Below, piece after piece: positions 1 to 5,638 of a stretch of 6,078 nucleotides of DNA (within the stretch, counting starts at the first letter, position 1; every line of letters starts with the position of its first letter). The notes beneath the pieces were generated by a model. It was not told where the DNA came from and ran no database searches. It saw only the letters and a list, made by a program, of their open reading frames with translations. This stretch comes from a bacterium. GTDB taxonomy: Bacteria > UBA10199 > DSSB01. The stretch is from positions 1 through 6,078 of the forward strand of contig JAUHYS010000139.1 of assembly GCA_030426445.1 (NCBI GenBank), read 5' to 3'. A program made the position numbers and the translations under genes.

Positions 1-2022
1 CAGGAATTTTTCTAATGCCTTTAAGAGTTGATCATAAATAACCGGCTTGGTTAGGTAGTAATCGCAGCCTGCTTTGATGCATTTTTCCTTGTCTCTCTTC
101 ATTGCGCTTGCGGTTAATGCGATGATAGGAATAATTTTTTTTCCTTGTTTTTTTTCTAGCTTTCTAATTTGCTCGGTTGCCTCTAAGCCATCCATAACAG
201 GCATCTGAATATCCATTAAAACAAGGTCAATATGGTCATTGCGCGCAATTTCATCAACGGCATCCTGGCCATTTTCTTTACAGGAAACCTGATAGCCCTC
301 TTTTTGCAGAATTTTTTTGATTAGTTGTTGGTTTACCTTATTGTCTTCGACTATCAAAATATTAAAGTGATTATTTTGATGAACCTCTTTGGGGGTTTGT
401 GCTTTTGGAACGGTTTTAGGTTTTTTGGCGCTTTTGTATTGAATATTAAAATAAAAAGAGGAGCCCTGTTTGGGAACGGATTTTAACCAGATTTTTCCTC
501 CCATGAGCTCAACAAGTTTTTTTGTAATCGCGAGCCCCAGGCCACTGCCTCCGTACTTGCGGGTTGTGGAAGCATCCGCCTGACCAAAAATCTTAAATAT
601 CTGTTGGTGTTTTTCAGCAGAAATGCCAATGCCCGTGTCTTTGACAAAAAAAGTTAATTCATTTTTTAGGGTTTTTTTATAACCAAATTGTATTTTCCCT
701 TTTTTAGTAAACTTAATCGCATTTGAAAGTAGATTAAAGAGGACTTGTCGTAGTCGCGTAGGGTCTCCCTTAATAAAGTCAATGTCTTGTGCAGAGTCTA
801 AATCAAGGTCGAGCTGAATATCCTGGTTTCTTTGTTTAATAATGGCATTACAAGCCGAGGAAACATTTTTTAAGATATCTTTTAGAGAAAAAGGCACGCT
901 TTCGATTAGTAGCTGATCGGCTTCTATTTTGGATAAATCAAGGATGTCACTTATAATGGCCTGCAGGACTTTACCACTTTCTTGGACAATTTCTAAATAC
1001 TCGCGATGTTCCGGTGAGACCTTTTCTCTAAGTATGATATCCACATAACCAATGATAGCATTGAGTGGGGTGCGGATTTCATGTGACATATTGGCTAAAA
1101 ATTCTGTTTTGACTTTTTCAGATTCTTCGGCTCGTTGTTTCGCGTGTCTGAGTTCTTCTTCGACTTTTTTTCTTTGAAAAAAGCTGGGGACTTCATATTT
1201 TTTTAACATATGAATGCCATTGCTTAGTTTATTTTCTTTTTTAAGGTAGTTATTAATTTTATTAGGTGGAGCCATAATAAAGAGACATTCTTCGTCTCCT
1301 TTGGCTCGGCACTCAGTTTCCACTGCAGTTAAGGGAATACCAAAGCTCTCCTCGCACCACCCAGAAGAATACCCACAACTCATAATACAGGCCGGTGAGT
1401 CCATTTTTTGCATGGATTCTATCCACGAAGCTGCTTCAAAAGAGTAGGGGTGGGAATATTTAAGGAAATAATTTTCATCTGGGGTAGGGTTACTTTCGGG
1501 TAAAATATTCACAAGTGCCCAGCCGGAGAAGGCAAAGTGGACGGGACCTGCAGAAAGCTTTTGAATGGGATCGGTTACATTCATTTTTTGAATGAAACTT
1601 TTCGCATCTTGCATGCCAATCACATGAGCGATATCAAAAAGAAAATTTCTGCCAATGCGTAACGCTTCTTGATTGCCCCGATCTGCATAAAGATCCTGGA
1701 AAGTCTTTAAAAAATCAAAAGAAAGTGCTGAAGCCCGAATCAGTAAATAGCGTTGACCACTGATTTCGATGGTTCCCCGAGCGGGATCGGTTTTAAGACC
1801 TTTAAAATACCGTTTAACCAGTTCTTCTGCTTGATCAAAAAGGGGTTTTACCTCATGAGGCACTTTTACCGTGGGACCCGAGATCTCATGAAAAGGTTTT
1901 GCCTTAAGGATGCGGTTTTCTCTTTCTAAATCGGCAATTTGATCCTTGAGTTGCTGTATTTTTGCAAGCAATATCTCTCGATTATTTTTACTGTTTTCTG
2001 TTTTTAAAGGAAAGATTTCCAT
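1..2022 (-). CDS. Hybrid sensor histidine kinase with XylR_N/V4R sensor and receiver domain (C-terminus cut by window edge)
   Basis: The frame is open for 674 codons from an ATG at 2022 to the left edge without a stop. An in-frame TAA at 2028-2026 makes this the first usable ATG. Order: coiled coil (about 8-40); XylR_N-like domain (about 81-180); V4R domain (about 190-253) ending in CRAKGDEEC...MAPP; a second helical linker (about 258-307); HisKA with FLANMSHEIRTPLN and phospho-acceptor H314; HATPase_c with N-box N434, DTGIG from D462 and GGSGLGLAI from G491; receiver with E559/D560, phospho-acceptor D604, T637 and K659. The receiver is nearly complete, so little is missing unless an Hpt domain follows. 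No signal peptide, membrane segment, HAMP or PAS is visible, so it should be a cytoplasmic ligand sensor that autophosphorylates at H314 and passes phosphate to D604. C212, E235, C238 and C246 match the zinc ligands of DmpR/MopR. The ligand and output partner are unknown. Confidence 0.93.
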   Translation of the reverse strand, partial: MEIFPLKTENSKNNREILLAKIQQLKDQIADLERENRILKAKPFHEISGPTVKVPHEVKPLFDQAEELVKRYFKGLKTDPARGTIEISGQRYLLIRASALSFDFLKTFQDLYADRGNQEALRIGRNFLFDIAHVIGMQDAKSFIQKMNVTDPIQKLSAGPVHFAFSGWALVNILPESNPTPDENYFLKYSHPYSFEAASWIESMQKMDSPACIMSCGYSSGWCEESFGIPLTAVETECRAKGDEECLFIMAPPNKINNYLKKENKLSNGIHMLKKYEVPSFFQRKKVEEELRHAKQRAEESEKVKTEFLANMSHEIRTPLNAIIGYVDIILREKVSPEHREYLEIVQESGKVLQAIISDILDLSKIEADQLLIESVPFSLKDILKNVSSACNAIIKQRNQDIQLDLDLDSAQDIDFIKGDPTRLRQVLFNLLSNAIKFTKKGKIQFGYKKTLKNELTFFVKDTGIGISAEKHQQIFKIFGQADASTTRKYGGSGLGLAITKKLVELMGGKIWLKSVPKQGSSFYFNIQYKSAKKPKTVPKAQTPKEVHQNNHFNILIVEDNKVNQQLIKKILQKEGYQVSCKENGQDAVDEIARNDHIDLVLMDIQMPVMDGLEATEQIRKLEKKQGKKIIPIIALTASAMKRDKEKCIKAGCDYYLTKPVIYDQLLKALEKFL

Positions 2023-2030
2023 AGGTTATA

Positions 2031-2040
2031 TTGATATCAA
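2031..2040. repeat. Perfect 10-bp palindrome before the kinase start
   Basis: TTGATATCAA is a perfect palindrome lying 8 bp upstream of the kinase ATG, inside its predicted 5' leader. It could be a protein-binding site or chance in AT-rich DNA; nothing else supports a role. Confidence 0.3.
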
Positions 2041-2075
2041 CGTTTCTATTTAATTCACCTCACTTTTATCTTAAT

Positions 2076-2104
2076 ATTTTAAGGGTGATTCTAAAAACTG
2101 TAAA
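2076..2104 (-). promoter_or_regulatory. Predicted sigma-70 promoter of the histidine kinase
   Basis: On the minus strand a -35 box TTTACA (2104-2099, 5 of 6 consensus bases) is followed after 17 bp by a -10 box TAAAAT (2081-2076, 5 of 6). The predicted start is near 2069, giving a leader of about 47 nt before the ATG at 2022. The -35 box overlaps one arm of the inverted repeat at 2102-2120. Confidence 0.55.
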
Positions 2105-2120
2105 GTCTTTGATAGACTTT
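2102..2120. repeat. Inverted repeat between the divergent kinase and rtcB promoters (candidate operator)
   Basis: AAAGTCT and AGACTTT form perfect 7-bp arms around a 5-bp spacer. The element overlaps the kinase -35 box (2099-2104) on one side and the predicted rtcB -35 box (2109-2114) on the other, the position expected of an operator acting on both promoters. There is no T-run after it, so it is not an obvious terminator. Confidence 0.45.
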
Positions 2121-2137
2121 GAGCCACTTCTTAATCT
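2109..2137 (+). promoter_or_regulatory. Possible sigma-70 promoter of rtcB
   Basis: TTGATA (2109-2114, 5 of 6) is followed after 17 bp by TAATCT (2132-2137), which keeps only the first two and last consensus bases. The predicted start is near 2144, leaving a leader of about 30-45 nt. The -10 lies within an imperfect inverted repeat at 2126-2146. The weak -10 would suit a regulated promoter. I saw no sigma-54 site of the kind used by RtcR-controlled rtcBA operons. Confidence 0.35.
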
Positions 2138-2146
2138 TAAGAAAGT
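2126..2146. repeat. Imperfect inverted repeat upstream of rtcB
   Basis: ACTTCTTAA and TTAAGAAAGT pair as 9 bp with one bulged A and only a 2-base gap, so it reads better as a DNA palindrome than as an RNA hairpin. It covers the predicted rtcB -10. A third small repeat, ATCAT-TTTT-ATGAT (2160-2173), sits just before the first rtcB start codon. The sequence is AT-rich, so chance is possible. Confidence 0.3.
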
Positions 2147-2175
2147 TGAAAGCATTTCAATCATTTTTATGATAG

Positions 2176-3423
2176 ATGTATTTTAAGATGACAAAAGTAT
2201 CCTATCAACTGATTCAATCCTCACAGAGCCTTCCCATTAAAGCCTGGGTGAAGGGAATTGAGGTCGATGAGAAGGCTTGGGAGCAACTGGCTAATGTCGC
2301 AAAAATGCCATTTATTTATAAGCACATGGCGGTGATGCCCGATGTGCACTGGGGCATTGGTGCGACAGTAGGGAGTGTCATTCCCAGCCTGGGTGCCATT
2401 ATTCCTGCAGCTGTCGGTGTGGACATTGGTTGTGGCATGATAGCGGTCAAAACCAGCCTCAATGCTCGAGACCTGCCCGAAAATCTTAAAGAGCTCCGTA
2501 AAAATATCGAAAAAGCCGTTCCCCATGGGCGGACGCATCACGGCGGCTTTCGCGATAAGGGGGCTTGGCGGGACATTCCCCGACCGCAAAAAAAGGCCTG
2601 GGAAAAACTAGAAACGGGTTTTAAAAATATTGTAGCTAAAAACCCTAAGGTGGAGAGCAATCGCTCTAACCACATCCGCCACCTCGGCACCTTGGGAACG
2701 GGCAATCATTTTATCGAAATCTGTTTGGATGAAGCTTCTGATGTTTGGGTGATGTTACACAGTGGTTCTCGAGGAATTGGCAATCGCATTGGGACTTATT
2801 TTATCGAGCTTGCCAAAATTGACATGCGACAACACCTTAAAAACCTACCCGATGCCAACTTGGCTTATTTTTCGGAAGGGGCCAAACACTTTGACGATTA
2901 TGTGGAGGCCGTCCTTTGGGCGCAAGACTTTGCCCGCATCAATCGCGAGTTAATGATGGAAGCGGTTTTAAAGGCGATGCGTGAGACACGAGGCATCCGC
3001 GAATTTAAAACCATAGAACAAGCAGTGAATTGCCATCATAACTATGTCCAAAAGGAATGGCATTTTGGTAAAGAGGTTTGGTTGACCCGTAAGGGGGCAG
3101 TCAGTGCAAGACAAGGTGACTTGGGAATCATTCCAGGGAGTATGGGAGCGTGCTCCTACATTGTGCGGGGTAAAGGCAATCCCGAGAGCTTTAACAGTTG
3201 TAGTCACGGTGCTGGACGCTTGATGTCCCGCAACCAAGCCAAGCAACGTTTTTCTTTGGATGACCACATTAAGGCCACCGAGGGTGTCGAGTGCCGCAAA
3301 GATTTAGAGGTACTCGATGAAACACCCGCTGCCTATAAACCCATTGACCAAGTCATGCAGGCCCAAGAGGATTTGGTGGAGATAGTTTATAAGCTGAAAC
3401 AAGTGGTTTGTGTGAAGGGGTGA
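2176..3423 (+). CDS. rtcB: RNA-splicing ligase RtcB (3'-phosphate/2',3'-cyclic phosphate to 5'-OH RNA ligase)
   Basis: RtcB joins RNA 2',3'-cyclic-phosphate or 3'-phosphate ends to 5'-OH ends using GTP and Mn2+, through a covalent His-GMP intermediate. The protein aligns with E. coli RtcB (408 aa) over its whole length, down to the shared C-terminus VVCVKG. Metal and catalytic residues are all present, numbered from 2176: D83 and C86 in GVDIGCGM, H178 in GTGNHFIE, H195 in MLHSGSRG, H288 in NCHHNY, and the guanylylated H344 in SCSHGAGR. The start is uncertain: ATG 2176 gives 415 aa, while ATG 2188 (MTKVSYQL) gives 411 aa and fits the E. coli N-terminus better; neither has a clear Shine-Dalgarno. 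It is the only plus-strand gene here, divergent from the kinase and convergent with rpe, and looks GC-richer by eye than the kinase. No rtcA, rtcR or archease gene is adjacent. Confidence 0.97.
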   Translation: MYFKMTKVSYQLIQSSQSLPIKAWVKGIEVDEKAWEQLANVAKMPFIYKHMAVMPDVHWGIGATVGSVIPSLGAIIPAAVGVDIGCGMIAVKTSLNARDLPENLKELRKNIEKAVPHGRTHHGGFRDKGAWRDIPRPQKKAWEKLETGFKNIVAKNPKVESNRSNHIRHLGTLGTGNHFIEICLDEASDVWVMLHSGSRGIGNRIGTYFIELAKIDMRQHLKNLPDANLAYFSEGAKHFDDYVEAVLWAQDFARINRELMMEAVLKAMRETRGIREFKTIEQAVNCHHNYVQKEWHFGKEVWLTRKGAVSARQGDLGIIPGSMGACSYIVRGKGNPESFNSCSHGAGRLMSRNQAKQRFSLDDHIKATEGVECRKDLEVLDETPAAYKPIDQVMQAQEDLVEIVYKLKQVVCVKG

Positions 3424-3451
3424 GTTTTACATTCCTTGGCGCATTTTTTTT
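3411..3451 (+). terminator. Weak candidate terminator for rtcB
   Basis: TGTGAAGG (3411-3418) can pair with CCTT-gg-CGCA (3434-3443), with a GG bulge, a G-T pair and a long loop, followed directly by eight T (3444-3451). It spans the rtcB stop and the rpe 3' end. The T-run is also the lysine codons near the Rpe C-terminus, so the match may be coincidental. Confidence 0.25.
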
Positions 3452-4080
3452 ATCGTTTCGGAGTAGTCCTTAGAATGAAATATCTCGGAGCCGGCGACAA
3501 AAATATCCACGCCTGCCTGAGAAACTTGTTGGATATTATCGACTTTAATACCCCCATCGACTTCGATCATAAAGGAAAGTTGGTGTTTTGCTCTGATTTC
3601 TTGGAGTTCGGAGACCTTTTTAAAGGCGGCAGGAATAAAATTTTGACCCCCAAAACCAGGGTTGACGGTCATTACCAAGATAAAGTCGATTTCTTCTAAA
3701 ATATAGCCTAAAGAAGCAATCGGTGTGTGGGGGTTGAGTGCGACTCCTGCTTTGGCTCCAAGTTGTTTAATTTTTTGTAGCGTGCGGTGCAGATGGTGGC
3801 AGACTTCGACATGGACACTGAGATAATTGGCGCCTGCAGCAATGTAATCTTCTAAAACCTGATCGGGATTGGCAACCATGAGATGGGCATCAATAGGCAA
3901 TTTTGTGATCTTGCGGACTGCCTTTAAGACCATGGGACCCACCGTAAGGTTAGGGACGAAATGACCGTCCATCACATCAAAGTGAATGATATCGGCGCCT
4001 GCAGCAGCAACCGTTTTGATTTCTTCACCCAAACGGGTAAAGTCAGCGGATAAAATTGAGGCGGCAATGAGTTTCGGCAT
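3427..4080 (-). CDS. rpe: Ribulose-phosphate 3-epimerase
   Basis: Rpe interconverts D-ribulose 5-phosphate and D-xylulose 5-phosphate in the cytoplasmic pentose phosphate pathway, using a TIM barrel with a divalent metal. From ATG 4080 the protein is 217 aa, close to E. coli Rpe (225). Family motifs are in order: ASILSADF (7-14), metal/catalytic H33 and D35 in HFDVMDGHF, H66 in DAHLM, the phosphate-loop region VNPGFGGQ (139-146), D175 in EVDGG, and a C-terminal VAGSEIF. ATG 4080 is preferred because MPKLIAASILSADF matches family N-termini. An in-frame TTG at 4095 would add five residues and overlap the fmt stop as TTGA. Neither start has a good Shine-Dalgarno, so translation is probably coupled to fmt, which ends 11 bp upstream. 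It is last in the minus-strand operon and converges on rtcB with 3 bp between stops. Confidence 0.96.
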   Translation of the reverse strand: MPKLIAASILSADFTRLGEEIKTVAAAGADIIHFDVMDGHFVPNLTVGPMVLKAVRKITKLPIDAHLMVANPDQVLEDYIAAGANYLSVHVEVCHHLHRTLQKIKQLGAKAGVALNPHTPIASLGYILEEIDFILVMTVNPGFGGQNFIPAAFKKVSELQEIRAKHQLSFMIEVDGGIKVDNIQQVSQAGVDIFVAGSEIFHSKDYSETIKKMRQGM

Positions 4081-4091
4081 TTTTTTAAGGT

Positions 4092-5033
4092 TCAAGTTTT
4101 GGATTCAAATTGAAGTCGGGTTTTATTTTGCAGACCTCGCATAAAATCTTCAAAATGCAAAATCTTTTTTCCTTCGGGTTTAAGCTGTTGGATCCATAAA
4201 GTCCCTTCACCACATTGAACTTGGATTCCCATTTTATTTTGCAAGCGAAATGTTCCCATTTGACCAAATTTTTCCTGGGGGCCGAGTTTAAGTTCATTAA
4301 GAATGATGCGTTTATTTTGAAAAAAACTAAACACACCGGGCCAAGGTGTCAGTCCACGATAAAGGTTGAATAAGTGGGTAGCAGATTTTGACCAATCGAT
4401 TTGCCCGTCTTGTTTTTTGAGCCGCGGGGCCAGGGTGGCGAGTGCATCGTCTTGTATGACTGGTTTGAGATTGCCCATTTCAATGCCCTGCAAGGTTTTG
4501 TCCAAGAGCTGTGCGCCTAAACTAGAAAGGCGAGCGCTTAAAGTTTCTGTGGTATCGTCTTGTAAGATTTCTTCGGTCCATTGCATTAGAATCGGGCCAG
4601 TATCCAGGCCTTCTTCCATGAGCATGGTGGTGACACCACTTTCGTCGTCCCCATTGATAAGAGCTTTAGCGACGCAGGCTGCCCCGCGATATTTTGGAAG
4701 CAAAGAAAAATGTAAATTGATACAGCCAAAATCAGGCAGCGACAAAATTTCCTTAGGAAGAATTTTTCCATAGGCAACAACGCAAATGATATCCGGATTG
4801 GCTTTTTTTAGGTCTTGTAAAAAGTTTTCTTCATTAAGTTTTTGAGGCTGCCATACCGGCAAACCCAAATTTTGCGCTGCGATTTTGATCGGTGGAGGGC
4901 TGAGTACTTGGCCGCGCCCCTTGGGTTGATCGGGTTGCGTGACAACGGCCAGGATTTCATGACCTGCAGCATGAAGGTTTTCTAAAGAGGGAATAGCGAT
5001 TTCAGGGCTTCCCATAAAGATGATTTTTAGCAT
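4092..5033 (-). CDS. fmt: Methionyl-tRNA formyltransferase
   Basis: Fmt transfers the formyl group of 10-formyltetrahydrofolate to Met-tRNA(fMet), producing the initiator tRNA for bacterial translation. The 313-aa protein has the family's normal length and layout. The N-terminal formyltransferase domain (about 1-180) has FMGSPEIAIPSL, QPDQPKGRG (33-41), the catalytic trio N106, H108 and D144 (NLHFSLLPKYRG and GLDTG), and the folate-region loop. The C-terminal tRNA-binding domain (from about 205) has KKQDGQIDW and RGLTPWPGVF. The residue after GAA in SLLPKYRGAAC is Cys where Pro is usual; this does not touch the catalytic trio. ATG 5033 is supported by GAGGA at 5047-5043. The gene starts 19 bp after yoeB, and rpe follows. 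In most bacteria it lies directly after def; here yefM-yoeB lies between them. Confidence 0.97.
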   Translation of the reverse strand: MLKIIFMGSPEIAIPSLENLHAAGHEILAVVTQPDQPKGRGQVLSPPPIKIAAQNLGLPVWQPQKLNEENFLQDLKKANPDIICVVAYGKILPKEILSLPDFGCINLHFSLLPKYRGAACVAKALINGDDESGVTTMLMEEGLDTGPILMQWTEEILQDDTTETLSARLSSLGAQLLDKTLQGIEMGNLKPVIQDDALATLAPRLKKQDGQIDWSKSATHLFNLYRGLTPWPGVFSFFQNKRIILNELKLGPQEKFGQMGTFRLQNKMGIQVQCGEGTLWIQQLKPEGKKILHFEDFMRGLQNKTRLQFESKT

Positions 5034-5042
5034 GGTGAATTA

Positions 5043-5047
5043 TCCTC
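5043..5047 (-). promoter_or_regulatory. Ribosome binding site of fmt
   Basis: GAGGA on the minus strand lies 9 nt before ATG 5033. It is the clearest Shine-Dalgarno in the right-hand operon and lets fmt be translated independently of yoeB although only 19 bp separate them. No promoter fits in this gap. Confidence 0.65.
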
Positions 5048-5052
5048 AACAC

Positions 5053-5313
5053 TTAATAATGATAACGGCATGAAATAATCGTGATCAAATTTTTTTCAAT
5101 TGCATAAACTAAACGATGGGTTTGATCAATGCGACGAGAGCAGAATCCAGAGAGGTTCTCCTTTAAGGCTTCAGGTTTACCAATACCTTCAAAGGGATTG
5201 CGTAGGCAAGCTTCGATGAGTTTGTTGATTCTTTTTAGAGTTTTTTTGTCTTGTGATTGCCAGTAAAGATAATCGTTCCAAGCAGCTTCCGTCCAAACTA
5301 GCTTTTTACTCAT
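5053..5313 (-). CDS. yoeB: YoeB-family toxin, ribosome-dependent mRNA endoribonuclease
   Basis: YoeB binds the ribosomal A site and cleaves the mRNA there, inhibiting translation initiation and elongation; YefM neutralises it. The 86-aa protein aligns almost end to end with E. coli YoeB (84 aa): VWTEAAWNDYLYWQ (6-19), NPFEGIGKPEALKENLSGFCSRRID (39-63), HRLVYAI (66-72) and the C-terminal CRYHY. The catalytic residues known for E. coli YoeB (E46, R65, H83, Y84) correspond to E48, R67, H85 and Y86, so the toxin looks active. Its ATG (5313) overlaps the end of yefM by 8 bp, the usual coupling that keeps toxin synthesis dependent on antitoxin translation; its own Shine-Dalgarno is poor. fmt begins 19 bp downstream. 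Confidence 0.97.
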   Translation of the reverse strand: MSKKLVWTEAAWNDYLYWQSQDKKTLKRINKLIEACLRNPFEGIGKPEALKENLSGFCSRRIDQTHRLVYAIEKNLITIISCRYHY

Positions 5314-5563
5314 GGACTAAGTTTCTTTTTTTTGTTTTACCTTTTTGGTATTGTTGAATTGATTTTGATAAATGAGCCGCGTTTGCTGGAGAACTTAATA
5401 AATGAAAGGTTTCGAGATAGCCATTAAAAGTTGCTAAAGACAAGACCACCGCGTCATCCTTGGAATCGCGGAGTTTAATGACTTTATAATCCGCATCTTG
5501 AATCACGCTTTCTAGTAATTGTCTTAGATTGTTTCGGGCTTCGCTATAAGTGATGACTTCCAT
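5306..5563 (-). CDS. yefM: YefM-family antitoxin (Phd/YefM), autorepressor
   Basis: YefM folds against and inhibits YoeB, and binds the operon's operator, most strongly as a complex with YoeB. The 85-aa protein has the Phd/YefM N-terminal DNA-binding half beginning MEVITYSEARNNL and the toxin-binding C-terminal half with LLSSPANAAHLSKSI (55-69) and a charged tail. E. coli YefM is 83 aa. ATG 5563 is chosen because it matches family N-termini and has AAGG and AAGAG upstream at useful distances. The longer frame from TTG 5593 would start at the predicted transcription start and is unlikely. The stop overlaps the yoeB start by 8 bp. The gene lies between def and fmt on the same strand. Confidence 0.95.
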   Translation of the reverse strand: MEVITYSEARNNLRQLLESVIQDADYKVIKLRDSKDDAVVLSLATFNGYLETFHLLSSPANAAHLSKSIQQYQKGKTKKRNLVHE

Positions 5564-5599
5564 TCTCTTACCTTTTTTAAAAAGTTCTCCCAAGGCACC

Positions 5600-5627
5600 A
5601 TTATAACATGTACAAGTATTTGATCAA
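5600..5627 (-). promoter_or_regulatory. Promoter of yefM-yoeB
   Basis: On the minus strand TTGATC (5627-5622, 4 of 6 consensus) and a perfect -10 TATAAT (5605-5600) are 16 bp apart. The predicted start is near 5593, with a leader of about 30 nt before ATG 5563. The spacer and the -35 box lie within the operator at 5606-5629, fitting autorepression. The promoter begins 11 bp after the def stop with no terminator between, so def transcripts should also read in. Confidence 0.7.
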
Positions 5628-5629
5628 GT
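5606..5629. promoter_or_regulatory. YefM-YoeB operator: two tandem 12-bp palindromic units
   Basis: Two adjacent 12-bp units, ACATGTACAAGT (5606-5617) and ATTTGATCAAGT (5618-5629), match at 8 of 12 positions. Each has a palindromic core, TGTACA (5609-5614) and TGATCA (5621-5626), with centres exactly 12 bp apart. From memory of E. coli work, the yefM operator has two palindromes with TGTACA cores at that same 12-bp spacing. The units cover the -35 box and spacer of the yefM promoter, so bound repressor would block RNA polymerase. Confidence 0.7.
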
Positions 5630-5638
5630 CCAAAAAGC

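Noticed and set aside
2100..2175. Sigma-54 promoter upstream of rtcB, as in RtcR-controlled operons
   Set aside because: No GG-N10-GC pair with TGGCAC/TTGCA-like flanks was found on the plus strand; the closest, a TGGCTC on the minus strand, lacks the -12 half.
2221..2589. Minus-strand open frame of 122 codons inside rtcB, and a similar one at 2968-3267
   Set aside because: Both are antisense to conserved RtcB sequence and have no recognisable motifs or start signals.
3390..3426. Terminator for the def-rpe operon just after the rpe stop
   Set aside because: Only a 4-bp stem (AAAC/GTTT, minus strand) is present, with no T-run, so it is not called.
4085..4336. Minus-strand open frames at 4085-4336 and 4586-4780
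   Set aside because: They are out-of-frame readings within the fmt region and carry no domain signal.
4366..4773. Open frame of 135 codons on the plus strand
   Set aside because: It is antisense to fmt, which has complete family motifs in the same stretch; the translated product shows no recognisable domain.
2404..4970. Recurring octamer CCTGCAGC (near 2404, 3833, 3998 and 4963)
   Set aside because: In rpe and fmt it encodes the common Ala-Ala-Gly helix-turn in the reverse sense, and in rtcB Pro-Ala-Ala; spacing is irregular, so codon use explains it.
5564..5593. Ten-residue N-terminal extension of YefM from TTG 5593
   Set aside because: It starts at the predicted transcription start of yefM and lacks family similarity; ATG 5563 has the better ribosome site.
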